64,000 nt of DNA from Crambe crambe (taxonomy: Eukaryota > Porifera > Demospongiae > Poecilosclerida > Crambeidae), in NCBI GenBank assembly GCA_963924555.1, contig OZ004595.1, positions 868,001 to 932,000 of the forward strand. The letters are read 5' to 3'. The translations under genes were made by a program, and so were the position numbers. Positions 11,001 to 22,896 of the stretch are shown piece by piece (the first letter of the stretch is position 1; each line of letters starts with the position of its first letter). The notes beneath the pieces were generated by a model. The model was not told the DNA's origin. It saw only the letters and a list, made by a program, of their open reading frames with translations, and made no database searches.

Positions 11001-13431
11001 CGAGAAGCAGGACGAGGAGATCATTGGTGATATTCGAGAAGAAATAGTGCGTCTTGCACCTGAACCCCAATCCATCCCACTGCAGTATTACGCACTCGAA
11101 CTGGAACTTGAAAAAAAAGAAGAGAGTGTGATTAGCTTCAAAGAATGTTTGGACATTGCCAAGCATTCCCTGCTTTTCGAAGAGACTGCAGCCAAAGCTG
11201 CCATCCATCATCTGGATAGCCTCAACCTCATCCAGTACTTCCCAGAGTGTGCCGAAGAGGTCATATTCTGTGACCCCAACATCCTCCTCAACAAGGTGAA
11301 CGAGCTGATAGAGAAAAGCTACAGCTTGAGGGGCACTTTGACCCCTTCGAAACCCGAGGTACTATTAAAAGGAGACTGGATTAGATTCCACATGCGTGGC
11401 AGGGTGACCTTACCCATGCTTAAAGAGTTTCCTGAAGGCTTTGTGCAAAATCTTTACGATCATCGCACTCTGGCCAAGATCTTTGAAGACCTGCTCATTT
11501 TCACTCGTTTTGAGCATGATGATAGCTTTTTCATGCCTGCCCTGCTCGATGTTAAAGATCTGAAGCTCATCCAGCGACCGACTAAGACGTGCCTAATCAT
11601 AGCGTTCTCCTCTGGGTATGCCCCCCTTGGACTTTTTTCTTCTTCCATTGCCTTTCTGACTTCAAGCAATAATCGATGGCCTTCTCCATGGATGTTCTTG
11701 TTCGAAAAAGGTCAACTCTTCCGAAATGTGATCAGCTTTGATGTGAATGCGGTAAAGGTCACTCTTATTGACTGCTCAGCTCATTTCGAGGTTCATGTGG
11801 AGCTGCAGGAAGGCATGCAAGAAGACCCGTCCATGATGCCCGAAGTGTGCAGAATCATACGCCAAGGGATCAAGGAGGCCATCAAGCAATCGATGAAGAA
11901 ACGCCACATCTGTAGTGCATCGTACAATGAGAGTTTCTTCTGCCCGTGTGACTCGTATGCTACCTACCACTTGGCCAGTGTGAAAGAAGTCTTTGGAAAG
12001 TATCGCAGGTGTTGTGATGTCCACACTGGAAAGGGTGGAGCTTTGGAAGAACATCACTACCAGTGGCTGGGAATAGAACCCTCTACACCATCAAAAGGTA
12101 GGAATACATTCTATTTAGCTAGTGGCCAAGGTACTGTAGGTGGCCGAGTCTTTGGTCACTCCAGCAGCTTGAACTACCTAGTGCATGCAGGCCTGTAACT
12201 GGGTACGGTGAACCTGCCTTAAAGACCATCTGTATCCAGAGACCAACCTTCTATAAAGTGGTGTTCCCAAAGTATCATTTCGATTGATTTTGACCTCCAT
12301 ATAGAGACCATCTTCCTATTAAGACCCACTTTTTTTTTTGTGGCCCAGAGGTGATTGCTGTAGGCAGCTTCTCTGTATATAATTATTGATCTGATGCTCC
12401 ATCCCTTGTAGGATCAGTTAAGCTCCCAGATATCAAGTATTTCCACCTCCAACTCATAAAATGGATCAACCCAAATGGTGAGGAAGCAAAGCTGAAAATT
12501 TACGAAGAGATGTCATCAAAATGGAAAGAAGTTGCTGGAGTGATTGGTCTGAGTAAAGCTGAGATTGACAATATAGCTGCTCCAGGGATGGGACGTGAAA
12601 TGACTGATTGCATGCGTGACGTCTTTGGGAAGTGGATGGAGAATAGTGATACGCTTCCTAACCACACATGCTATCCACTAACTTGGGATGGCTTGTGCAA
12701 CATTCTACAAGACTCTGACAGTGATACGCTGGTGAAACGATTGAAAGAAGCTCTAGCTGCTGAACAAAGCACCTTAAGAAACACCTTCCCTGCTAAACAG
12801 TGTAAGTCCTTAATTCTACATTCATAGGTGGTAGAGAGGTACATAGCTAACCTTGCAACTACTACAAAATTTGTACATAGCCTCCTTTCAAAGGACTTAA
12901 CTGTGGCTTTGAAGTTGGGCTACTTGAAAGGAGGCTATGTTAGCCACCAAAGCTACCAATTTCAGTGCTGGGTGCAGGTCCTAGTTAAGACTGAATGTGA
13001 TACTATTATTATTAGTGGTGCCTATTCTGTTATGTTTGCTGGACTTTGACATTATTAACAATTCTTTCATTATTATAGCTCTGGTCACGGCTCTTGAAGG
13101 AACTGGTCACACAGCTATTGCCTCCAAAGTCAGGAAAGGTGAGCACAGTCAAAATCAATGAGATTACAAACATTGATCTGCTTCTATTTTATAGAAAAGC
13201 TCGGTCAAGTTCTCACTACTCCTTCACCTCCAAGACCTACACCAGCAGGTGAGCAGTTTAACAGAGTGTGTATTATCATACTGGTACATGGTACTGTTAA
13301 TGAATGCAGGTCCTTCTGTCAACCCTTTACCTGATGAGGTGGACAAGTGCTCACCTTATAACAGCCATGAAAAATCTCACCAAACTCCTTCCACTCCTCA
13401 AAGACGTGATAAATTTTGCCAATTTTTGTGA
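8065..13431 (+). CDS. Gene A: coiled-coil/Roc-COR GTPase/death-domain protein
   Basis: Eleven exons by eye: 8065-8088, 8407-8439, 9097-9138, 9221-9395, 9810-9854, 9980-10029, 10114-12097, 12412-12801, 13079-13138, 13195-13248, 13310-13431. They total 2979 bases, an unbroken frame of 992 residues with GT-AG introns. Exon 4 (residues 34-91) is a charged coiled coil. The large exon is a Ras-of-complex-protein GTPase with P-loop GAAGVGKS (144-151), switch STGVV, DSGGQ (275-279) and THRD (366-369), followed by a COR region to about 784. Exon 8 is a death domain (about 795-900). Exon 9 is a 20-residue relic of another death domain, then Pro/Ser linkers. DAPK1 shows the same Roc-COR-Death order; a role in cell-death or innate signalling is inferred. 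It lacks NACHT, LRR and kinase. The start is chosen because MAEGKSKQ and its donor recur in B and C. Confidence 0.85.
8640..9010 (+). repeat. Imperfect tandem duplication inside intron 2
   Basis: Two related halves about 174 bp apart share 'ctagacccctg', a 'gccgaggga' segment, 'gactca..gacccca' and 'gagca'. The same pair is kept in intron 2 of genes B, C and D, so it predates the array's expansion. No exon signal is seen in it. Confidence 0.65.
12840..12950. repeat. Fold-back hairpin in intron 8 of gene A
   Basis: 'acatagcctcctttcaa' near 12879 is answered by 'ttgaaaggaggctatgt' near 12923, giving a stem of about 17 bp with a loop of roughly 30 bases. Short outer arms (ggtggtagag/agccacc) extend it. 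The same hairpin sits in gene D at about 60890-60990. It lies beside the point where the old death-domain exon was cut down, so it may mark the rearrangement or be a small fold-back element. Confidence 0.7.
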
Positions 13432-13763
13432 TTGTTTTTATTTCATGTCCATCCTTAACTATTGTTCATTGCTTCATTATAACTACCAGTGGGAAAAAAT
13501 CATTAATTTTTTAAAAAATCATGATAGAGAAGATAAGGTACATAGTACAGCTGCTTGACTCTGCCACAAGGAATAAAAGTGAGTTAGACGAAATATGTAG
13601 ATTTGATAGAGAGTGTGTGAAAATGTGGCACAGAAAAAGAATTTCAAATAAGCAGATGATAACAGAATAGGATCAATAATTAACAGTATTATGTAAAAAT
13701 ACAAGCAAAAATAGCAATTCAATAAAATTTGAAGGCTAAAATATTCACTAAAAATTGTAAGAC

Positions 13764-15101
13764 CTAAATTTCAAAAAATTCGACAGGACCTAGGAGTCCA
13801 CCATGGCTTCCAGCTAGAAGGGGGTCGTGGTGTGACTGGAGGAAAGCGTGTTGGATGTGGTACTTGGAGCTGTTATCCTCGTCACTCAAGATGCTCACCC
13901 ATGCTACCGTCCACTGAGACAATCTCGGGAAATCGAAATGAAGTGTCTGTGACTGCATCTCTATTCTGTGGTGAACTGTTGGACCGACAAGATTCCCCTT
14001 TGCATACTGCAGGATTACTGACACTGTCCACCAAGCAAGGACTGTCAGACCTGCTGAGACTAGCAGGGGAGGAACACGATCACAAGGGCGTGCAGTGACC
14101 CTGAGAGTCCTGAGGGGATTCAATGGATGAAGATGAAGGTGACAGACTCTGACGTTTCTCAGAGTCATCGAGGAGTTCTTGGATGCTATCGATATCCACC
14201 GTCTCCACTTCTTCCAACGAACTGGACATGGAACAATGTCCAGTCTTATCCGAGTCTCCCAGCAAATCCGCTATCTCGCTATCAACTCCACCCTCAAATT
14301 TCAGCCCCCAGTCATCTAGCATTTTCTCATTGAGTTGGGAAGAGAGGAGGGTATCAGGGTTGAAACTGAAGACAGAGAATAAGTCATTGTAGTCTCCAGC
14401 GACAACATCAAAGAGCTTTGTCTCTTCATTGGAGGAATTCACCTTTGTGAAATTGATGTTGCTGTCACTTAGGCTGAAGCAGAAGAAGGATTGGAGACCA
14501 GGTCCTGGAGGTTAGCAGGTTCACTATGACACCTCTCTGGAGTCACATGATTTCTCTCATACTTAACCTGCACTTCGAAATTTGAATTGGGAGACGATGC
14601 TTCACATTTGATGAGTGGAGGAACAGAAGAAGAAGGTGAAGATTTTGCAGCAGCAGACGATGTCATGTTCTTACCAGTGAAAATTGGAATAGGGATGGCT
14701 TGGAGTGAGGAAGGTTCGGTGGCAACTTCTTGACTCCTTTTGAGTTTGTTGAGAATGTGTTCCCGAAACGCCATCAGGTTGGCTCGATTCATGGAACGAG
14801 GCCATTGAGTCTTCTTCTTCGTACTGCCCTTCATCGTCATCTTGCCCACTTTTGGAATACCTGTTTTACCTTTCTTTGGTGAGGACTGTGGACTCTCTGA
14901 TTCGTTATTGCTTGTCTGAGCATCTTCCATGTACCTGTGGCTTTGAGCACAAGTATCCAGTCCTACTTCCTTCTCCTTAGAGTCAGTGTGTAAGCAAGAC
15001 ATCTGTAGAGAAGCACTGCAAGACGGACTAGGAGTACGAGGGGACACTGGTTTAGCAGGAGAAACTGGCTTAGCAAGAGATACTAATTTGTAACACGATC
15101 C
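13764..15101 (-). CDS. Acidic, Ser-rich minus-strand gene (possible transcription regulator), copy A
   Basis: The family is not recognised. A minus-strand acceptor (TTTCTTCAG) at 15102 opens an exon with SPAKPVSPRTPSPS, a Lys-rich segment (KKGKTGIPKVGK), the motif NRANLMAFREHILNKLK and a Ser-rich tail to about 14500. A second open stretch, 14500-14080, is acidic (LFDVVAGDYNDLFSVF, LLDDSEK), like an activation domain. A third, down to 13764, contains SDEDNSSKYHIQH. The pieces are in different frames, so short introns or frame changes must separate them; TTCTTCTGCTTCAG near 14487 is a plausible acceptor. No initiating exon was found, so this may be a 5'-truncated duplicate. Basic plus acidic composition suggests a nuclear regulator, by inference only. 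Confidence 0.5.
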
Positions 15102-15855
15102 CTGAAGAAATCAGGAGAAGAAAACACAAGTCAAAATGCTACACCCTTAAGGGTGCTGTCCATGGGGTATTATAACATCAGAGCTGCTTGGAGTAGCTAA
15201 ATGAAACGAACACCTAGCTATGGGATACTGCACATGCTGCTACTACACACAGCAGCAATTCTTATAGCTAAATGCTACAGGATATCGTATCGAAGCATGA
15301 CAAGATCTTGCTGACAGATGTAGCTAATAGTGATAGTCTGGTGCAGCTGCTTAGGTTCAGAGTTATATCATGTCCAATCAGTCCTGGCACGAAATGACAT
15401 TTTCAAGCAGGAATTTATGGCCCAGCTGGCTACTTATTATCACTAGCTAGTGCATTGATGTTCCATTAATAGACCTGGCAACCTCTGGTTATGTCAGTGT
15501 GATAACTAGCTGGTTTCTGGATAGACTAGTTAGGCTACTAACTATCATCTTGGAACTATACCCAAAACTTAGAAAGAGAATATGGATGAGATTCTCTAAA
15601 ATATCCCCATATCACTAGAGATTAGGGGGCCCCCAACGACCCCATCACTCTAGCTCTTTAGGGCCCCATATCCCTAGGGGGATGGGAGGCTGCAAATAAG
15701 GGACTCCCTATACTTGGCTTGGCTAAAGAGACCGGCAGATAGGTAGGTCTGGATCTACCTATGGAACTCTGGATCTGCATCTGGATCTACCCATGGAAGT
15801 TATGCTAGAAAATATTCCACTCATAAGTTCAAGTGAGCAGGGGCTGATCCAGGTA
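15094..15855. repeat. Downstream block, copy A
   Basis: Near-identical to 62755-63540 and related to 4100-5060 and 43085-43510. It runs up to the left target site of the LTR element. The reading frame that is open at 62935-63144 is present but interrupted here. Confidence 0.8.
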
Positions 15856-15860
15856 GGGGC

Positions 15861-16027
15861 TGTGGTATAACTATACTAGATACACATGTAGTTACATGTA
15901 CTGTTTATAATTAGGTTACATGTTTACAGGTTAGCACCTGCTTAGAGGTGCATTATCATTCTAGCAGCTGTTTTATATAGAGAGAATCAACAGACTATTA
16001 CTCTTATACTATTTCGGAGATACCATA
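15861..16027 (+). repeat. 5' LTR
   Basis: Begins TGTGGTATAACT and ends GGAGATACCATA, immediately before the primer-binding site. It matches the 3' LTR apart from a small difference near its start. Confidence 0.85.
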
Positions 16028-19000
16028 TGGTGGCAGCGGTGATTGAACACTAGCTATTGAAAATGTCTCATATTCGTTTACAACCTCCAGATGCCTTTAA
16101 TTTCCACAACCCTAATGACTGGCCCAGATGGAAAAAAAGATTTGAACAATTTCGAGTTGCATCAAACCTGAGTAGGGATCCTGAAGATAGACAGATTAGT
16201 ACCCTGCTATATTGTCTTGGGGAAGAAGCAGAGAATGTTTTGACCTCTACAGGTATTTCGGAGGATGACAGAAAGAAATATGACTCAGTTCTATTGCAAT
16301 TTGACAAATTTTTCAAAGTACGGAGGAATTTTCAACAGAAGAAATCAGCAACAGGGGGAATCTGTGGAACAATACATCATTGAACTATACAAATTGGCAG
16401 AAACCTGTGAGTATGGAACGATGACACCAGAACTCATACGCGATCATCTCATTGTGGGAATACTTGATTCTGAACTGTCTGAGAGACTTCAACTAATCCC
16501 TGATCTTTTGTTGGAAAAAGCAAAAGAAATGGTACGTCAAAACGAAGCTGTCCATGAACAGCAACAGGAACTAAAAGGATCAAAAGAATTCAGTTCTGTG
16601 AATGAACTAGCTTCAAGACGAGGAAAGTATCCCGCAACAGGCAGAAAATACAATTCCAGGACACCTAAAGCTTGTTCTCGCTGTGGGAGAGGCCCACACC
16701 CCCGTGAAAAATGTCCAGCCATAGATGCCGAGTGCCATAATTGCAAAAAGAGAGGGCATTTTAGCTCTCAATGCTTCAGCAAAAGAATTTCAGAAGTAGA
16801 AGTATGTAATTTGGAAGCAGCATTCTTGAATACTGTTGAATCTAATCCCAAAACATTTTGGGTCGACAAGATAAGTATAAACGGACAAGAAACAGTATTT
16901 AAATTGGATACTGGAGCAGAAGTCACTGCCATTTCCCAGCAAACGTTTGGAAGTCTGGATAAACCCAGACTCAGGAAAGCAGAAAAGATCCTTTATGGAC
17001 CATCCAAACAACTTTTGGATGTCACAGGACAATTTATGGCCAAACTCTCAAAGGGGAAGATCACCACTACACAACAAGTGTTCGTAATCAACGGACTCAA
17101 GAATAACCTGCTTGGTCTCCCTGCTATTACTCAGCTGAACCTGGTAGCAAGGGTGGGGGAAACTACAGATATTCACTCACAGATTGTACAGAAATACTCA
17201 CCAATGTTTCAAGGACTTGGGAACCTTGGATGTGAGTATACTATCAAATTAAAGCCAGGTGCATCCCCACATTCAATATTTGCCCCGAGGCATGTTCCAC
17301 TTCCGTTACGTTCTAAAGTCAAGGAGGAATTGGAAAAAATGGAATCGATGGGAGTAATCTCAAGAGTTGATGAACCAACCGAATGGTGCGCTGGAATGGT
17401 AGTTGTGCCAAAAAAAGGGGGTAAAATCCGTGTGTGTGTGTAGATTTGAAATCAAATGTTCTCCGAGAGGTTCACCCCTTACCGAAAGTTGATGAGACTT
17501 TGGCCCAACTTGCCGGTGCACGAGTATTTAGCAAACTTGATGCAAACAGTGGGTTTTGGCAAATACCCCTAGCCAAACCATCAAGACTTCTCACAACTTT
17601 CTTGACCCCATTCGGATGATTTTGTTTCAACAAATTACCGTTTGGCATTTCGAGTGCCCCTGAACACTTCCAGAAACGAATGTCTGAAATCCTAGTTGGT
17701 CTTGAGGGCGTACTCTGTTCGATGGATGATGTCCTTATCTTTGGGAAAGACCTACATGAGCACAACACTCGCCTTGACACAGTCTTCAGGCGAATTCAAG
17801 CTGCAGGAGTAACATTAAATTTGGAAAAATGTGAGTTCGCAAAAAGATCACTAAAGTATCTTGGTCATATCATTGACGAGAAAGGAATCAAAGCAGATCC
17901 AAACAAGACCTCAGCTATTCTGGAGATGGCCCCCCCCCCCCCCCCCCCCCTAAAACAGTGTCTGAGCTGAGGAGGTTCCTAGGAATGGTCAACCAGCTGG
18001 GGAAATTCTCAAAGAACTTGGCTGATTTGACTAAACCTCTACGAGAACTACTGAGCAAACAGAAACAGTGGGTGTGGAGCACTCCACAGGACCAAGCTTT
18101 CCAAAAGGTTAAATCAGAACTCTCTAATGAAACAATTTTGGCACTCTACGACCCAGAAGCAGACACAAAAGTTTCAGCTGACGCATCATCTTACGGCCTG
18201 GGTGCGGTCCTATTGCAGAAATCTGAAACCTCCTGGAAGCCAGTAGCATTCGCTTCCCGCTCTATGTCCGAGACTGAACAGCGTTATGCACAAATTGAAA
18301 AGGAGGCCCTTGTGAAAAGTTCTCCAGCTACATCTTGGGAAAATCATTCATGATTGAGACCGATCACAAGCCACTGGTCCCATTGCTGGGAGCAAAAAAC
18401 CTCAATAGCCTTCCACCCAGAGTTCTCCGATTTCGATTGAGGTTAGACCGATTTGATTATCACATAATCCATGTCCCAGGAACACTGCAGATACGCTGTC
18501 TCGAGCCCCATTATCATACTATGGAGATCAAAAACTCCAGGAGGAGGCAGAGTCACTGATGGAAATGTGTGTTGACCACTTACCAGCTAACAGTTCATGT
18601 CTAGACGAGTTCCGGAAGGCACAAGCAACAGATCCTGTTTGTTCATGGCTGGCCAAATGAAAAAAGGGACATCAATGTCACACTCAAGCCATATTGGCGT
18701 GTAGGAAGTGAACTCACAGTTCATAACAATCTACTTTTGTATGGCAGAAGGATCCTAGTACCTAAACAATTACAGAAAGAAATTCTTCACAAAATACATT
18801 GTGGTCACCAGGGCATACAATGGTGTCAATTGCGAGCCAAAATAGCAGTATGGTGGCCAGGTATTCTACAGCATATCGCTGACATGGTCGAAAAATGCCC
18901 AGAGTGCATCAAAAATACCTCACAGAAAAGCGAACCACTTCTCTCAACTAAACTCCCAGACTACCCTTGGCAGAGGATTGGAACAGACTTATTCATGCTG

Positions 19001-19807
19001 AATGGAGCCACCTATCTACTAGTCATAGACTATTTCTCCAGATTTGTCGAAATTGTGAAGTTGAAAACCACCACTTCAGCCAGCATCATCGAAGTTTTGA
19101 AACCCATATTCGCACGATTTGGTATACCAGAAACCCTGATGAGTGACAATGGCCCTCAATACTCTTCCCAGGAGTTTGCTAACTTTGCCAAAACTTACGA
19201 TTTCTGCCACATTACCAGCAGCCCTCATTATCTGCAATCCAATGGCCTAGCCGAAAGGGCCGTACAAACAGTTAAGAAGCTGTTGAAGGAGTCAAAAGAT
19301 CCCTACCAAGCAGTACTCAGTTACCGAAGCACACCCCTTCCCTGGTGTAATATTTCTCCAGCAGAACTCCTAATGGGCAGACAGCTCCGTACAGCACTGC
19401 CACAAGTTGATGATCTGTTGCTACCAAAATGGCCATATCTGGACGAATTTCGACGTAAGGATGTGGAATTTAAACAAAAGCAGAAGCAGAATTTTGACAG
19501 CCGTCATCGTGTTCGAGTACTCCCTCCTATTCCTAACAACACAGAAGTGCAAATCACATCTGGGACTGAGACCACAGGCCAGGTAATCACACCAGCCAAT
19601 GCTCCAAGGTCATACATAGTTGAAACGCCCACTGGCTTAGTGAGGAGGAATCACCGCCACCTCAATGTTATTCCTAATGACCAGACTTCCGATGGAGTTC
19701 AACAACCTGATACTCCTCCCTGCCAGATTATGATAAGGTCCCAAACCGGAACAGTAATTCACCCCCCTGACCAATTCCATTTCTAACCAAACTCTGAGAA
19801 AGAGAGA

Positions 19808-19971
19808 TGTGGTATAACTATACTAGTTCATGTAGTTACATGTACTGTTTATAATTAGGTTACATGTTTACAGGTTAGCACCTGCTTAGAGGTGCATTAT
19901 CATTCTAGCAGCTGTTTTATATAGAGAGAATCAACAGACTATTACTCTTATACTATTTCGGAGATACCATA
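19808..19971 (+). repeat. 3' LTR
   Basis: Same sequence as the 5' LTR over nearly its whole length, followed by the second copy of the GGGGC target duplication. Confidence 0.85.
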
Positions 19972-21084
19972 GGGGCCTAAGGGACCCCTTTTCCATTACC
20001 ATTAGCCACAGTATACTCACTGCATGGTGCTGTGGATAATTATTGTGGTTTAAATGAAAGAGCCACATGGTAACATATTTTGAGCCAGAGAAAGACTACA
20101 TGTAGCAATATAGACAAGAACAGAATTATGAAGCTAAGCTACAGTTTATCTAGTTGTTATTTGGGTGTGGTTTGGTCAAAAGTCAGCCAAAAATTTTCCT
20201 GGCCAGAGCTAGCTATTTTATAGTGGTACAACTTGTGACCACACAGTGGCACATAGCTACTGTGCAAAGTGCACCATCTAGGCCCAGAAATTTTTTTTCT
20301 ATTTTAGGTGTCTCAGATCCAATCTGGTGCAATCTGGAGCATCACATTTATCCAAGTCTACCTTTTAATTTGCAACTGAACTTGGATAAACTATCAGTTT
20401 CATCTGTGTGAATGTGCAGCACCATTAGGTTATTCAAAGCATTTGACTCACTGTAGTTCTCAGGTAAGGACAATCCATACATTTGAGAATGCTAGTCTCT
20501 GAGTGATACAACTTTATTATATTATCATGAGCTTTAAATAGTGCCAAAATTTATAAATCACATTGTGCACCCACCCATGGTTCACCATGCTTTCTTAAAT
20601 CAGCTAGGCTATAGAATTACAACTTCATTACTCTAATCAGTGAGTGGGTGGATGAATACCACAATTGTAATGGAGTAATGAAGTGTGAAATTGAAATTCC
20701 TGTAAGTTACATGTAGTGTTCATCCATCCACTAATTAATTAGTTGGTGATAAATCTTTTAAGTGGGACAGGATGTGGTATGAATAATTCACACATCTGAT
20801 GGGTGAACACTTGCTAACACCTAAAACTAATACTGTTGAATATCAGACCGAGCCATATGACAATATGCTGCTTATGAATAATTTGAGAGGGACCCAATTC
20901 ATCCCTGTCCACAGTCTCCACTACAGTTTTCAGGGTTTTAAAAAATGTGGTTTATGTTCACTGAAATCCAACTATATTAACATCTTAATTGAGATCAATT
21001 TAATACTTCATACATAATCAGTGGCTGATCCAGGGGCCATGGTGCAAGCACATGGACCCTCTTTCCAAAAACTGGAACAGCTCC
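19972..21084. repeat. Non-coding block shared with 890-1985
   Basis: This is the right flank of the LTR element. It is colinear with 890-1985, with scattered gaps. A stretch near 21021 (CAGTGGCTGATCCAGGGG) looks like a hAT-type terminus, but no partner end was found. No gene is seen. Confidence 0.65.
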
Positions 21085-22896
21085 TGGTGAGTGTGGGTCC
21101 CCCCAACTAGAAAATGGGGACCCCAGGATCCCCACTTACTTCTCTAATGATTTGGGGATGGTGGGCCCTGATTTTGGGGGGTCCCCATATCACTGTTTAT
21201 ACAATGGTTCGACTTACATCGCTGATTTTTGCTCCACACAGCCTTCTCTCCCAACACCACACAAGGTAACATTGAGCTTGGTCTTGGAGTTAGTGACACT
21301 ACAGGGAGACAGTCATGTCAACTGATGGCTTACATTGGTTCAGTATGAGCTAGGTTTCCATGGTGAAATGTCAAGGAAGGATTCATTAAGTAATCAACCC
21401 TCAAGAAAACACTTTCTCTTGAAGCTGAACCACTGTAATTGTAGGGTGGTCTGGAAGCATTCACCCTCAGAAGTATCACTGCATCAGTACTTAATTCCTG
21501 CACAATGTTCACAATGTTGGGTATTCACTGTTGATTTGGGGGGGGGGGGGGGGGGGGGGGAGACAGCCCCCCAGATTTCTACGTCACTGTACTATGTTGA
21601 GAATTACTCACAGATAGAAATGATTCTTTTTTATGGAGCAACAATGACAGGGACCAGTTATTTATGTGAATTTATAGGATATACAAAATTCTAAAATGAA
21701 GAAAAGTCAACTCTTCTTGAAGTACAGGTTACTAACAGCCATGATACCGCCATTATAGATGAAAGATGGTGCCCCCTTGCACTTATTGTGGTACTCGTAA
21801 CCATGGCATCAAAAGGAACTTATTATTATGAAATACAAACTCATGGAAATAAAAGTTACTAAGCGATCCTATTAAAATAATTTCACCTGAAAGATGAAGA
21901 TGAACTAGTAGCTAACTTCTCTCAAAGATGCTGATCTCACGAGTCTTGCCAAAGAGGCATTAGAGACAGGATCCATCCCCCAAACTATCTTTGATTTGTT
22001 CATATCCTGCTCACTCAAGATCAGGTACTTTTTATGTATGTGTACGAGATGGTATTCATTATGAGAAATAGCTAAACTTACTTTCTCAATTTATTTCGAA
22101 CTACCTCACATAAGGAATCAAATAAAACCAATACCAAGAAACAGGCAAAAGGTTTGACATCTCCAGTTCCTTCTAACTACTGTATGTTCATCATACAGGA
22201 ACGTGGTTTTGTGGTAGAATCGTTATGTGAGGTCAAATGAAATATGCGCATATCTGAGGATGAATTTGATACTGTGGAGATCTTGTAGCTAGCTAATAAC
22301 ACTCCATCTTGTACATCATAATCACCTTGCAAATTCTATACTCACAGTAATCTATCAGCTATGTCGCTACTGTAGCTTGTTTACAAGCTTGTACAGCAGG
22401 ACAATTAATTGTTTTATTTTCATTGTTGAATTTACTGTTGCATGTTTTTGACTTTTATTATTATCACAGTTTTGAGTGTACTTAAATAATTGCCCATTTA
22501 GTTATAATCATGATCATGGCACTGAATTAAGTCAGCCTATTATTCTAATTACCAGGGACCTACTCTGACTTAAAATGCTGCCATTAACTTATTGGCATGG
22601 AATTAAGTCACTGACTTATTTACTTAATTCAGTCGTGGCATGTTTGACTTAGCTAAATCAATGCCATGAGTGACTCAAGGCATGGATGACTTAATTCAAT
22701 GCCATGAGTAACTCAAAGCATTTATGTCAAGTTCTGCACAACCGGGGTGTGGCATTTAGTAGGCTGTAAATTATCTTACCTGGTGGATCTCAATCACATG
22801 ATCCTAACACTCCTTAAAATCTGCCACGCCCTTATTTTGTTCTTGAACAATTTTCTTTTTCAGAGCTATATAGTATCTCTTAGCAGCTGTTGTGGT
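21085..22896. repeat. Upstream block Y, copy 2 (before gene B)
   Basis: Matches 5130-5492 joined directly to 6648-8064, with a junction near 21433. It carries a poly-G run (about 21538-21560) and the palindromic ATTAAGTCA repeat (22480-22640). No protein gene is recognised. Confidence 0.85.

Larger units (their letters stand above)
15861..19971 (+). mobile_element. Fossil Ty3/Gypsy-type LTR retrotransposon
   Basis: A 4.1 kb element with short, nearly matching LTRs of about 165 bp and the 5-bp direct repeat GGGGC on both sides (15856-15860, 19972-19976). A primer-binding-type TGGTGGCAGCGG follows the 5' LTR directly. Parts in order: gag (from about 16.06 kb), paired CCHC-type zinc knuckles (about 16.67-16.79), aspartic protease with LDTGAE (about 16.9), reverse transcriptase (about 17.25-17.9), RNase H (about 18.1-18.5), integrase with a zinc-binding N-terminus and catalytic core (about 18.75-19.5). 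Order protease-RT-RNase H-integrase is the Ty3/Gypsy order. It is broken, with roughly five interruptions. No envelope gene. Near-identical LTRs suggest a modest age, but the copy after gene D shows it is older than that duplication. Confidence 0.9.

Noticed and set aside
11460-12057. Minus-strand frames opposite the Roc-COR exon, also opposite C and D
   Set aside because: They recur only because the sense exon is conserved; there is no independent coding evidence.
8065-13431. NLR (NACHT-LRR) immune receptor
   Set aside because: The nucleotide-binding domain has Ras-like DSGGQ and THRD motifs and is followed by a COR region; no NACHT signature or leucine-rich repeats were seen.
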